From positions 15,439,840-15,503,839 of the forward strand of contig NC_087070.1 in the NCBI RefSeq assembly GCF_963678635.1: 64,000 bases of DNA, given 5' to 3'. The translations under genes and the position numbers were made by a program. Positions 45,801 to 55,145 of the stretch are shown piece by piece. How positions within the stretch are numbered: the first letter of the stretch is position 1; every line of letters begins with the position of its first letter. The stretch is from Symsagittifera roscoffensis (Eukaryota; Xenacoelomorpha; Acoela; Convolutidae). A model generated the notes under the pieces. The model searched no databases, was not told where the DNA came from, and saw only the letters and a program-made list of their open reading frames with translations.

Positions 45801-48800
45801 TAAAAGAATAATTACTTTTTGAATAAAAGCTGATCTTCACGCTAGTTCCGATTGTTTTTACCGTCAATCATGTGGTGCAAACTTTTGAGTGAATCATTAC
45901 CGCGATTTCGTACAATGAATAGAAAACCTTAGAAATATATAAAAACTGCTGTGACCGTTATCCATTATTTTTTCTTACTAAAGCACCTAGTGTTACCGGA
46001 ATCGTTGACATATACAGATAAAGTATCATGAATTTATATCCGACACAAAAATTTTTCTTAATGCTATGTCGTATGATGATCAGAAGAGTTGACCTGCTTA
46101 TTTGATCAGCCCTGAAACACTCTTTTGTCCAACGTTGTCTAAGCTGTTTATTTCTGCAGGCAGATCACTTTAGAAACGTTACCACCTTAAATGGTAAAAT
46201 TACATATACAGGTTAAATGTCATGAACATATATCCGGCACAAAAAAATGTTTATGTCGTTTGATAAAAAAAACTGCATGCTTAGTTGACCACCCTTGAAT
46301 TAGTTTTTTGTCCAATTGTGACAATGCGGTTTATTTTTGCAGGCAGAAATTGTATTTATGCCTGCTCTTCAAAAAATGAACAATATTTTCTTGATAGATC
46401 TCCGAAATGTTTAAAACCAAAAGTTTGGATCATAGCAGGGCAAAATGTCACAATTTTTGAGCAGCCATAGATCAAATCATGACAAGCTTCTTGCAACAAA
46501 ACAAGCATTTAAATTTTAAAAACACTGCACTTATCGTTCCAATAAAAACTTTTACAATTAAACACTTATATCAAAAATTAAATCCAACGGCAAAGAATTA
46601 GTTTTTCATAACTTAATTTAATTGACTGCTGCGAAATTTTCAAAAAAAAACTCTTGTTTCCAAGAATGTTGGAAGCAATTGTTTATACATTTCGCAGTTA
46701 TTTCTTAAAATTCGCACATACCTCAATACTTAAAGTTATAAGCTTAACTGAGATTCTTCAACCAAGAATAAGGAAAAATAATCGACAAAAAAATTGCAAA
46801 AATGACGACTGTCTTAGTATCCTTTGTTATTCACAAATTATAAATTTAACGTTTTTTAGTTATTTTCTTTTTCAGTTTAGTCTAGTAGTTTATTGTCCTT
46901 CTTTTCTGTAGGCCGCAAAAGCTCTTTAAAACGTGCAGTATTCACCTCGTTTGATCTAAGGCATCTTATTGAACTTATTAAAAAAAAAAAAAAAAACGGT
47001 TGTATAATGTTTAGTAAAACTCGAATGTTGCTCGCTTTTTTGTAAGGACACAATTGTAAGCTTAGTCTTATTTAACAATTTTGATAAAACATGACTTGAT
47101 TTTTGTTCCTATTCTTTTAAAAATGGGCTGGAACTTTGTATGCGGGTGTGTTTCAGTTTTTTGTTTTTTGTTTTTCACACAAAATCATAAAAAAAATTAT
47201 CAAAAAGAGTTGAGTGGTGCATCATTTTGAAGTTTTGATGATATATTTTAAGGTTTTAAAGTTAAGTGATTTATCATTTTAATATTTTTGATTTTTGTCC
47301 GTACCATGAGCGAGCAGGCTTGAATAGTTTATTTTGATAGCTTAAAAGCTTACAATTGCTTAATATAAGTGGCTTAAACTATCCGGACACAACGAAAAAA
47401 AAAACCTGAAATTTCAAAATTTTTTTCTCAAATTGGGTTGAAGTTAGGGAAAAAGCGAAGAAAACAAAAGTTGCTCAGAAATTCACCAGAATTGTTATGC
47501 TGCAATTTATTTTCTCGAAACTCGCAGCCAAACTTTTTCCCCAAAAATAAGTCAATTTGATTTTTCTTAGTTAATCAAGAATTACGCTTAAATTACCTCT
47601 GATACAGGTTTGTGGAGATTTAACCCTTCTAAGAATTTGTAGGGCTGTGTAAGAAGCTTCTTGTGATATAATTTTCATATCATTAACAAAGCAGTTTCAG
47701 TGTAATTCTTAATTATTTAAAAAAGCCCATTGGCGAATATTGGAGAAAAAATGCACCATAATAAGTCTGGTGAAATTCTAAGCAATTTTTGTTCTCTTTG
47801 CTTTTTCTCTAATTTCTAATCAATTCGAGAAAAAAACCTTTGAAATTTCATTTTTTTTTTGCTTTGTCCGGTTAATTTAAAACAGCACTGTGCTTATATG
47901 GCGCTACATCAGAAGATGAAACGTATCAAGTTCGTGCTTAGTATGAAATATCATCAAAAAACTTTTTTCTACCACTGGTTTCCCCACAACCCTCGTCCCC
48001 ACCAAGATTTCGGTCCCTTGACCACCTAAAGGGTTCCCTTTTTGCATCAATTTGCCATATTATGGTTGATCAACCATCTCTAAAATTTTCCTAAAATCGC
48101 TTTTTACTCCCTGGGATCCGATTCCCTGGCCATCCAAAGGGTCTCATTTTTGTATCATTTTTCAAAATCATTGTTGATTGAACATCGCAAGTTTTTCTTT
48201 AAGAGGCTTTGGCGTCAAAATACACTTAATCTGAGAGCGCGCCAAAAAGACCACGTCGTAAGTTACTTTTTGGAAGCTTTTGACCAAAAAATTTCATTTT
48301 GCCCGTTTTTTCACAAATTTGTCTTAAAATTTGAGTTTATTGCTCAAGTGTGAGTTGGCTTACCTTGCATGTCATAGCAGAGGAGATTTTCACTTCCTAG
48401 TCCAGTCACTAACTTGTGGGCCAAACTGATTGGAGCCGAACATTTGAAGTCGTCAAAACTCACCCTCGGATGGCTTTCTTTCCATATTGGGAACCAGTTC
48501 AGATTACATTCACAGAGAAACGAGTTGCCAGCCAATGAGATTTCAGTCAAGTCATTCAGTGATTTCAAATTGCTCTCGTAGAAGTTCACGAGTTTATTAC
48601 CGCGAAGATAAAGTTTCTTCAAACTGTAAAGAGTTCCGAATGCCTTGTCTTCAATACACGAAATAGAATTGTTCGCTAAGTTCAGTTCTTCCAGAGAGCG
48701 CAATCCAGAGAAAAAATCTCTTTCGATGTGAGTCAAGAGATTATTAGATAGATCCAGTTTTTTCAGTAAGTAACCATCTGGAAAAATTGAGTTGTCCAGA

Positions 48801-49195
48801 GTTTGCAACTCATTATGAGCAATCGATAGAAGTTCCAGATTTTTCTGCAGTGCAAAAGTGGAGGGGCCGATAATCACAATTTGGTTGTGGTCGAAATTAA
48901 CTTGACGCAAGTCGCGATTTGAAATAAAATCAGACGCATGCAACTCGCTCAGTTTGTTGAAGGAAAGATCGAGATAGCGAACAGAGTTCGGGAGGTTCTC
49001 GGGAATTTTAGTTAGCTGCCGATTAGAACAATCAATTCTCTGTGCGTATTCGTAACACACACATTCACTCGGGCAAGCTTCGCAAAAATTCTGGGAAATC
49101 AAAAGCAAAGATACAACAATCAATTGGAAAAAGGGAGAGAGTAAAAAAGGTTTTCTGAATTTAACAGATTTTGGTATACCTTTAGGTTTATCCAT
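33224..49195 (-). CDS. slit: Slit guidance ligand (2 coding exons)
   Basis: Join 49195-48364 and 36858-33224, giving 1488 residues (fly and human Slit are about 1500). A signal peptide (hydrophobic core about 17-34) precedes four LRR blocks, each with Cys-rich N- and C-caps: about 41-277, 283-498, 518-727 and 740-922. Then come six EGF modules (935-1172; three have Ca-binding NxD-type starts), laminin G (about 1176-1358), one more EGF (1379-1411) and a C-terminal cystine knot (about 1417-1488) ending CECGPC. Slit is secreted and repels growing axons and cells by binding Robo receptors through its second LRR block. The splice joins in phase (G|TG, a Val codon) with donor GTAAGC and acceptor TTTTTTAG. 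The Met at 49195 is the first ATG (AAAATGG context). No frameshifts. The small exon count suggests intron loss. Confidence 0.96.
37389..37433. repeat. Perfect 10-bp inverted repeat
   Basis: GGAAGGGCCC and GGGCCCTTCC flank a 25-nt AT-rich spacer. It stands out as GC-rich arms in AT-rich surroundings, about 530 bp into the slit intron. Confidence 0.6.
38061..38170. repeat. Fold-back element
   Basis: The outer arms GTTAGAACATAGTTGAA and TTCAACTATGTTCTAAC are perfect reverse complements and continue imperfectly (GATGCCCGAGGG / GCCCGAGGCCATC). The centre has its own hairpin (GGGCAC GAA GTGCCC). Weaker pairing (GAGCAA...TTGCTC) may extend it to about 38029-38193. No target duplication was found. 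Confidence 0.6.
39398..40286 (+). mobile_element. Probable solo LTR
   Basis: It begins TGTGACATTCG and ends CGAATGTTACA, imperfect inverted ends with the TG...CA rule of LTRs. It interrupts a satellite monomer of Helitron copy 3. An AATAAA lies near 40000 and a TATAAAG near 40201. No coding domains. A clear target duplication was not established (ACAT words occur on both sides). A related copy is at about 44400-45655. Confidence 0.6.
39683..39821. repeat. Run of five consecutive hairpins in the solo LTR
   Basis: In order: 39683-39714 (13-bp perfect arms, 6-nt loop), 39717-39732 (CCGTTGC GA GCAACGG), 39741-39755 (GGAAG ACAGC CTTCC), 39795-39808 (GGATTC AA GAATCC) and 39807-39821 (CCGAAA GGG TTTCGG). 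All arms are perfect. The first hairpin is conserved by compensatory change in the related copy at 44594-44620. Confidence 0.6.
42160..43465 (-). pseudogene. Decayed Penelope-like retroelement (RT C-terminus and GIY-YIG)
   Basis: Three minus-strand frames in order give Penelope-like protein segments. At about 43465-43111 is the end of the reverse transcriptase (LHSNLRFTIEE... WYQKRTDTG). At about 43029-42820 is the linker. At 42805-42455 is a GIY-YIG endonuclease (LVYKLTCSGCNSTYIGQ, RHLATRVNEH). These elements copy RNA into DNA and use the GIY-YIG nuclease to nick the target. The frames are offset by frameshifts and the RT is cut off at its 5' end, so the copy is dead. A segment of about 85 bp around the YIGQ-RHLATRV motif is tandemly duplicated (42660-42830). 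Confidence 0.75.
42170..42194 (-). ncRNA. Hammerhead-ribozyme-like core downstream of the Penelope-like remnant
   Basis: The minus strand reads CTGAGGA, then a short stem GCAC/GTGC with an A-rich loop, then GAAA: the CUGANGA...stem II...GAAA layout of hammerhead ribozymes. It lies about 260 nt after the GIY-YIG stop. Penelope-like elements are known to carry hammerhead motifs. There is an extra unpaired U before stem II, and stems I and III are not convincing here, so activity is doubtful. Confidence 0.35.
43480..43675 (-). pseudogene. PHD-finger fragment from a retroelement
   Basis: The minus-strand frame contains KGVECEACLTWYH (C-x2-C-x4-H) and WYCMTC (W-x-C-x2-C), the second half of a PHD zinc finger. 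The first Cys pair is reduced to one Cys and the Cys after the His is replaced by Phe, so it would not bind zinc normally. It directly abuts the truncated RT segment on the same strand. PHD fingers of this kind occur in several retrotransposon families; whether it belonged to the same element is not known. Confidence 0.55.
44400..45655 (+). mobile_element. Second LTR-related copy, split by a nested repeat
   Basis: It shares blocks in the same order with the LTR at 39398-40286: a hairpin (44594-44620), GATGAGCTAGGAATTGGG, CCCATC-TCCGATGG, GAGACCCAGCCATGAG, GGTAGAGACGGT and CTTTTCCGGGCGA. The outer ends are decayed. It is interrupted by the repeat at 44864-45405, and removing that leaves about 0.7 kb. 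Confidence 0.5.
44864..45405 (+). repeat. GGGCGAAGCCC repeat family, well-preserved copy
   Basis: It starts AGACTGCTCGTATCAGGGCG with the hairpin GGGCGAAGCCC and GAATGTTCCGACTG. It ends GAGCACAAATATTCCGTTAC and the hairpin ACTTTCG TAT CGAAAGT. It is highly similar over almost its whole length to 63226-63720. No coding frame. Class unknown. Confidence 0.65.
46008..46350. repeat. Diverged tandem duplication, about 190-bp unit
   Basis: Two adjacent units share ACATATACAG-TAAA-T-TCATGAA, TATCCG-CACAAAAA, TTTTTTGTCCAA-type words and TTTATTT-TGCAGGCAGA in the same order. It lies in the slit intron with no coding function visible. Confidence 0.6.
48000..48160. repeat. CCCAAAGGGT-type dispersed repeat, two partial units
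   Basis: CCACCTAAAGGGTTCCC and GCCATCCAAAGGGTCTC are about 110 bp apart in otherwise similar sequence. The family resembles segments at 6465 and 59040. Confidence 0.35.
48364..49195 (-). CDS. slit: slit exon 1: signal peptide and LRR block 1
   Basis: It encodes 277 residues plus one base. Order: basic N-terminus, hydrophobic signal core, LRR N-cap (CPSECVCYEY), about six LRRs with the LxxLxLxxNxL pattern, and an LRR C-cap (CECNLNW...). It ends CAAG|GTAAGC. Open sequence upstream in frame begins with non-ATG codons, so the ATG at 49193-49195 is chosen. Confidence 0.9.
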
Positions 49196-50713
49196 TTTTA
49201 AGGTGAATTTCAAAGATTCCTCGGGTTTATCGATTGGAATAAACTTTGTTTCGATAAACTGAAATTGGTTTGAAATATCAGATTTCGGAGCAGAATTGGC
49301 GTTTCATTTTAAGCTGGTAAATCTCAATAAGTTTGTGGATAAATCTCGACTAGGTAGAGATAATGATTTGTCAGGATAAATCTAAATAAAAATCCCTTAA
49401 ATAAATATTTTGAGTGAACAAAGTGAATTCGGGTAGATATGGCAAATTAGGTTATTACAGAGTGGTTGGTATTTTAAGAAAGGTATAATTAAAAGGGGAT
49501 TTATGCCGACGTGAAATTAAGGAGGGGACTTTAGTTAGTAAAGACCTTTTGTCTCTGTTATTAGATAGCTAATGGGCTCTAAAAGACAGGTTGGGTCGCA
49601 AATAACGTATGTTTTGCCATTCGACCAAATGTGTCTGCAATCAAAATATACTTTTACTAGTCTTGACTTTGAAATTAAATAAATTATGTGGAGACTTCTT
49701 TCCTGTCCATTCCCCCTTTCCCAGCGCCTATTTTCTCCTCCGGCCGAATGAACAAATTTCCTGCTTCCGCTCAATCAATCAGCTTCGTGAAAAAATTTAC
49801 TACTTTTAAGCTATTTAACCGATTTTCATCAGAACAGAAAAAAAAGATCAAATAAGCTTGACTAAAGTCAACTTTTAAAAAGTTTGACAAAATTTGAAGA
49901 AATAACAAACTCATTAACTAAAACATTGGAAAAAGAAGCGATTGTTTTGATAAAATAGGAAATTAATATGTGCTCAAATCTTCATATTTACCGAGCTTAA
50001 ATGTTTTGTTTATATACTCATTTCCTGGGGAATGAGGGTAAAAAATAGCACTAAAATGAATCGACCATTAGCACTATCGAACCCGCGTTTCCTTTTTTTC
50101 AATATTTTAGCGCCTGTTTTCAAATCTTTTAATTTCAAGACAGTTTTCCATTACGGCTTTTGAAGAATTTAAGGAAACGAATAAATTAGACTTTGTGTCA
50201 ATTGTGAGCTGCCTAAGCATTGATAAAGTCCATCAGACTGTAACTGTTTAAGCGGATAATCAATTAGATGAGAAACCCGACTCTCGATTAGTTTTTAAAT
50301 GAGTTGCTAATCTATAAGTAGATGAAATGAATGAAAACAATGAATAAACGTGTCGATTTAAAGTGACGCAAGGAATTTTAATTGAAAATTGGTTGCGCCG
50401 TTGCGCGTAAAGTTTTTGGTGACAATTCAATTTGGGCTTATGCTCAAATAATGAAAAATTGATCAAGGTTTTTCGTATACAAAAATGCAGTATTTTTAAA
50501 ATCTCAAACTCATTAAAGTTTAGCGCAGTTGAAAAAAATATTAGGTTTTGATATGTTCTGTAAAATCGAAGATTTTAAAGTACTCAACCGTTCTAAAATT
50601 TTGAATATTTCAACTGCACTAAAATTATCTCGCATAGTTTTGATTAAAACTTTCAACGAAAGATGAATTTTTGAATAAAAAAACGTTTTTAAGGCTTCCT
50701 AAACCAGCAATAA
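49196..50713. other. slit 5' flank, nothing recognised
   Basis: This should contain the slit promoter and 5' UTR. I see no convincing TATA element, no coding exon and no repeat family shared with the rest of the window. Confidence 0.4.
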
Positions 50714-50721
50714 GCAATGTC

Positions 50722-50912
50722 AGGATCAAGTTAACATCCTCCCCCCAAATAGACCAGGTTAAGATCCTCCACCCCAGCGCTTAAATTAAATTAAATTTGC
50801 TAAGCGCTGCATGTAAAATGCTCGATTCTGATTGCCTGAAAATTCCCAACTTAGAACCAAGTTTAAATCCTCCCCCTAAACTTGTTTAGGGGGGAGGATG
50901 TTGACTTGGTCC
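50722..50912. mobile_element. hAT-like MITE with 8-bp target duplication
   Basis: This 191-bp element has inverted ends GGATCAAGTTAACATCCTCC and (reverse complement) GGACCAAGTCAACATCCTCC. It is flanked by CAATGTCA at 50714-50721 and 50913-50920. Inside is a strong C-run/G-run hairpin at 50856-50910 and another (AGCGCTTA...TAAGCGCT) near 50776-50806. Confidence 0.8.
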
Positions 50913-52019
50913 CAATGTCATTATAGGAGGAAGCTTTTTTAATACACCCCCTCCGCCCCAAATACCGAATAACCAATCCCCCCTGTAAAGAACAAGTTCA
51001 ACGGTTATGCATATGTGAACTCTGTAGTAATGACATCTTAGAGTTCGAAAACTGTTTTATCGTAACTTCTAAAAATCTTTTTTTTCGAGAATTTGAGATA
51101 AAAGTAGGACTCTCGCGGCAAATGAAAACAATTTCAGAAAACTTGTTGCAAATATCAATCGTTTGCTTATCATTTTGGGTGAAAACTTATTAAAAAATCC
51201 ACTGAATACTTGAATACTTGAAAACATTACTTGATATTACAAGAAGTTTAATTCCAGGGACACTATAATTTTGGTTAGCATCAAATCTCCTTAAAATTTG
51301 TTCAATGAAAAGAAGCATGTAATTTAATTTTGTATTAACTCATTTTTGTGATAAAAGCAAAAAAACGTTCAGTTCTCACTTTTTCAGCGTTGTTTTAGTC
51401 TGATTAATTAAATTTTCAGCGGGGTTTTATTTCAATTTTTTTTGTATATTATCCAAAATTGATTTCCTATTATTATCATTTTACTTGGTTTTCGTTTCGT
51501 CGTTCATTTTAAAAATCGTCGTTAATTTGTAAAAGAAACATAAAAAATCTTTAAAAAATGTAGCAAATAGTCAGCACTAGCTTGAAAATCAATAAGAACA
51601 ACAAAATTTACTCAGAAAAAAATTTATGATTAGAATCCAAGTATGATTAACATCTATTTGTATTGTGTTTGATCAATTATGCATTGTGCGTTTTTTTCAA
51701 AAACAGTACCCAAAATCAATTTAGCTTCCAAAAAGAAAAAATAAACATCCATTAAAAACCAAAAATGGTGAATTAATACAGAAAAATTATCCGTCACTTA
51801 TGAAACAATTACAAACTCGAGCATATTTTAACACTTATGACATAATTTTTGACTTCGATAAGCTCTGTTTTTTCGGATCATTAACTCAAACTCCTTGAAT
51901 ATTTAGTGAGTTCAAGTGAAAACTCCACTTAATAATTAAAAGACCCTGGTTTTTATTGTATCGATTTTCGAAGAAAGCGAAGAATTCAAAGGGTTAGGTT
52001 TTTTTTTAAACCATTCTTG

Positions 52020-52085
52020 AACCTGGACCCTTGAATCTCCTTGTTTTTAAGCGGGTGTGCTACGGACTATCCTATATGATCTTTG
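52020..52085 (-). repeat. tRNA-like pseudogene or SINE head
   Basis: The minus strand has TAGTCCGTAGCACACCCGCT in the D-arm/anticodon-arm position and GGGTCCAGGTTCAAGAAT as a weakened B-box arm. It is not a functional tRNA. Positions 50921-52019 show nothing recognisable. Confidence 0.35.
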
Positions 52086-52690
52086 AGCCCGCGTAAAAAG
52101 CTCGTTCTCTATTTGAAAACTTCATTCAAGACGTTGAAACGGAAATACTATTTTTATCCGGCACACAAAATTGTTCTGAATTCAAATCAAGCAAGCTAAT
52201 TGGTCGAAAATATTCCTTCAACGACTCAATTTTCAACATTTAATATTAAACAATGAGTTTCTATAAATTTTATTCATCATAAAAAAAGAATTCATCCAAA
52301 ACTACCGGAGACCATTACAGGTCAGTCAAAACATTCAGGGCTTCACCCTGATAAGCAAATAGTCTTGCTTACTTGCACTATAGAGCTGTAGAATTTATTA
52401 TTTATTTACACTCAATTGTTTTGAATTCTTACTTTCTGGATGTTAGTTATTGCAATTTTAGAAAAAATTTTAAAAAAATAAGGGGGGTTGAGAAATTAGA
52501 CGATTTTGCAAAGCTGCAATTGCGTCAAATTGCGTGAGAAAAATTAAATTGTTTGCGGACAACAGTTAAATTTCGGTGACCAAAGGTTTTACATGCTAAT
52601 CATGCATAATTTTTTCAATTCAAAACTCTCCTGTAATATTCGGATTTGAGATTTTATGTTCATTTAAACTAATTGTTTTGATAGGTATTT

Positions 52691-52911
52691 TTATTTTATG
52701 TTCTTTTTGTAATTGTAAAACTTGATGGGTAAGAAAAATTTTTGGTGGACTTTTTTTTTCATAGGAGTGACCTCTAAAATGCCAGATCTGTAAAAAAACA
52801 AATTCGTCTTATTTCGTTTTTGTTGCATCCGTCTAATTTGCTTATCATCTAATTTCCTCGGCCCCGAAAAAAAGCTTTGACGCTGAGCAATTGATCTTCG
52901 ACTCTTCATAG
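52691..52911 (-). CDS. Possible 3' exon of the 54-kb unknown gene
   Basis: The minus-strand acceptor TTGTAATTTCCAG opens a frame rich in Arg, Lys, Ser and Gln (MKSRRSIAQRQSFFSG...) and ending at 52691 next to an AATAAA. If the upstream gene splices at a weak GTAGAA donor near 53950, the junction keeps frame (Ser codon) and continues its basic, Ser-rich composition. The donor is poor, so this is only a candidate; the intron would be about 1 kb. Confidence 0.3.
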
Positions 52912-53945
52912 CTGGAAATTACAAGCATTCTTCCTGTTGCTATAAAAAATAGTTTGAGCAATTGTTCTACCGTAAAGTATTAGAAAAAACAAAATCATTT
53001 ATACGGAACGTCAAAAAACAATAGTTTAATAGTTTGAAATGCACAATAATTGCTTAGATTATTTCAAAAACCATCTTTAAAACTTGTATAATAAGGAATG
53101 CTTCACAGACATCTGCTGTGAAAATGACAAAATAAAAACTTAGATTTTAAGAAGATCAACTCGGGTGAGCGCTTAGATAGCATAAAACTCTTGTTTTTTC
53201 CAAAAAAAAAACAATCGGATAGAAGTAAACTATATATATGTATATTGAAGTGACTATTGCCGATTGATTCATATACATCCAAGTGAGGACTACTTGAATC
53301 CAAAAAACTATGGCCAATAACAATTTGAAATTTATTTCAGACAATAAGCTTGCAAAAGCTTTGGGATGTCAGTTGTTTTAATTTTTTTCTGAAAACTAGT
53401 GCTAAGGAGTCAAAACAATTGATAGGAACAAAGCAAAAATCAAACTTTAATAAAAAATACTCATTAATTTTATTGCTAGATAGAAAACACAAAACAAATT
53501 ACAAAAGATCTATAAATCGAGACAGTTTTCAAAAAATGCCCTCAACTTATGATGCAAAAAATTGTGCTACAGGGAAATTTTATGTTCAAGTAGAATTTTT
53601 TTAGTAATGAGCCATCAGCAGAAAGGATAAAAAACCCATCAATTTGGCTGTTTTGGAATCCGCATTAGCTCTTTTTTTCTCTGGTATTAAAAACTAACTC
53701 AAAAATCCATTTACAACATGCTTGAATATATACGAACATTCGGCAATAGTCACAGTCAATATATATCGAATTTTTTTTTTTCACAGTCAATATTTATCGA
53801 AAAATTTGTCAACAGAAAACTTTTTTCTACAACAGTAAAAATTTTCCCTGCTCTTACACAATAGACTCAGATGAAGCTTAGAGATAATTTTTCTCTTCGT
53901 ATTGAAAAAAATATTAAAAACTCAATTTAATCGAATAGGTTAATA

Positions 53946-55145
53946 TTAGCAATTAATTCTACAACAAGATTTAGACTTCCGGATCAGACGTTTTTCCAAA
54001 TTCTGCAGTTTGTTATTTCCTAGATCGAGAGATCCAAATCTTTTTAGAGAACTCATCCGAGACATATCTGTGCCATTTTTTCCCTTCAACGTCAACAAAA
54101 TATTCTCGTTTATTACAACTGAGTTCTTTAAATTGCTCATCAAACATTGGCCAATTTCTTCTTCTTCGATTGTACTTGGATGAACAAATTTGCGCAGGTT
54201 AGCCGTTGGTCTATTCGCTTGCTTTTGCACACGCACAAAACTAGTCGGCTCAATTTTGAAATCAAGCAGATAAGATTTCGGTTTAATTTCAGTCTTCGGG
54301 TTTTCAAAATAGTTGCAAGCCTTTTCGGTTTTTCCTATTGAGACATTGGATCCATTTCTAAACATTGACGACATTGACGTATGCGATTTTCTGACAAGTC
54401 GCAAGCTTTTGATTTCTTTCGGCCGTGGAATCATTTCACATAACAAAGCTTCATCTGATTTGCTTTCTCGACTTTTAGATTTTATACTACGTTCAGTGAA
54501 ATCATCGTCTTCATTCTTTTCTGATGTTTTCTCATTACTTTCCGAATTGATTCCGGATATTCTGGATTTAGTGTGTTTTTCTGTGGCAAAGAAATTGAAC
54601 TTTGAGTTGAAAGTCGGCGACTTCGGTTTGAGAGGGCTGTTAAGCAGAAGTGCTTTTACTTCATTACTTGGCGAAAAATGAATTTTCTGAGCACTATTTT
54701 GCGCATTCCTTTTTTGGAGCGTCGATAATTTCTGGAGCGAAAGGGACAAGGAGCTTCGCGGTTTATTTTGATGTTCATTTTCGTCACCCGAAGTCAAAAA
54801 CGAACCCGAACGTTGGTCACATGACGAGAAAAGGGCTAACCTGTTAGCATTTTGATTGTCTTCACTTCGATTCCGCCTTCGGTTTTTCAATTTCCAGCCA
54901 AGGCTTGTTTCGGGTGATGTCGGGTTCGGAGACCCGCCCGAAAAATGAACGACGTTGTTCCGGCTGCTTGAAGCAACAATAGGTGACGATACTGGAAGTT
55001 CCGAAGCTGATCTGTTAAACTCCAAGTTGCGAGGCGTTGGCTCCTCTCGGTTCGGCAGGACTGGCGGCTGAGTTCTATCGTCGGTAAAAATAATTTTGCA
55101 ATTTCCACCGCCACTGGTTGATAAATGGAATGTTTTCTGCTGCAT
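53946..55145 (-). CDS. Unknown Ser/Lys/Asn-rich, probably disordered protein
   Basis: A continuous 399-codon minus-strand frame from an ATG at 55145 (AAAAATGC context) to a stop at 53946. In sequence this AT-rich so long an open frame is very unlikely by chance. The product starts MQQKTFHLSTSGGGNCKIIF and is rich in Ser, Lys, Asn, Arg and Pro, with an acidic patch (EDDDFTERS) and a basic C-terminus (KRLIRKSKSCC). There is no signal peptide, membrane segment or recognisable domain. Many SP and RxxS sites suggest a phosphorylated cytoskeletal or nuclear protein, but that is inference from composition. The SGGG start faintly recalls Jupiter/HN1 proteins; I do not consider this enough for a name. 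It may continue into an exon at 52691-52911. Confidence 0.7.
   Translation of the reverse strand: MQQKTFHLSTSGGGNCKIIFTDDRTQPPVLPNREEPTPRNLEFNRSASELPVSSPIVASSSRNNVVHFSGGSPNPTSPETSLGWKLKNRRRNRSEDNQNANRLALFSSCDQRSGSFLTSGDENEHQNKPRSSLSLSLQKLSTLQKRNAQNSAQKIHFSPSNEVKALLLNSPLKPKSPTFNSKFNFFATEKHTKSRISGINSESNEKTSEKNEDDDFTERSIKSKSRESKSDEALLCEMIPRPKEIKSLRLVRKSHTSMSSMFRNGSNVSIGKTEKACNYFENPKTEIKPKSYLLDFKIEPTSFVRVQKQANRPTANLRKFVHPSTIEEEEIGQCLMSNLKNSVVINENILLTLKGKNGTDMSRMSSLKRFGSLDLGNNKLQNLEKRLIRKSKSCCRINC

Larger units (their letters stand above)
36859..48363 (-). other. slit: slit intron 1 (11.5 kb)
   Basis: The only coding intron of slit, GT-AG, phase 1. It is loaded with mobile DNA: an inverted repeat at 37.4 kb, a fold-back at 38.1 kb, a Helitron with a nested solo LTR at 38.8-41.5 kb, a Penelope-like remnant and PHD fragment at 42.2-43.7 kb, an LTR-related copy with a nested repeat at 44.4-45.7 kb, a tandem duplication at 46.0-46.35 kb and a 20-nt poly-A at about 46979. 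A weak relative of the 56-58 kb repeat lies near 47115-47400. Other stretches show nothing I can support. Confidence 0.85.

Noticed and set aside
46285-46470. 61-codon plus-strand frame
   Set aside because: It lies partly in the diverged tandem duplication, and the neighbouring unit does not keep the frame open.
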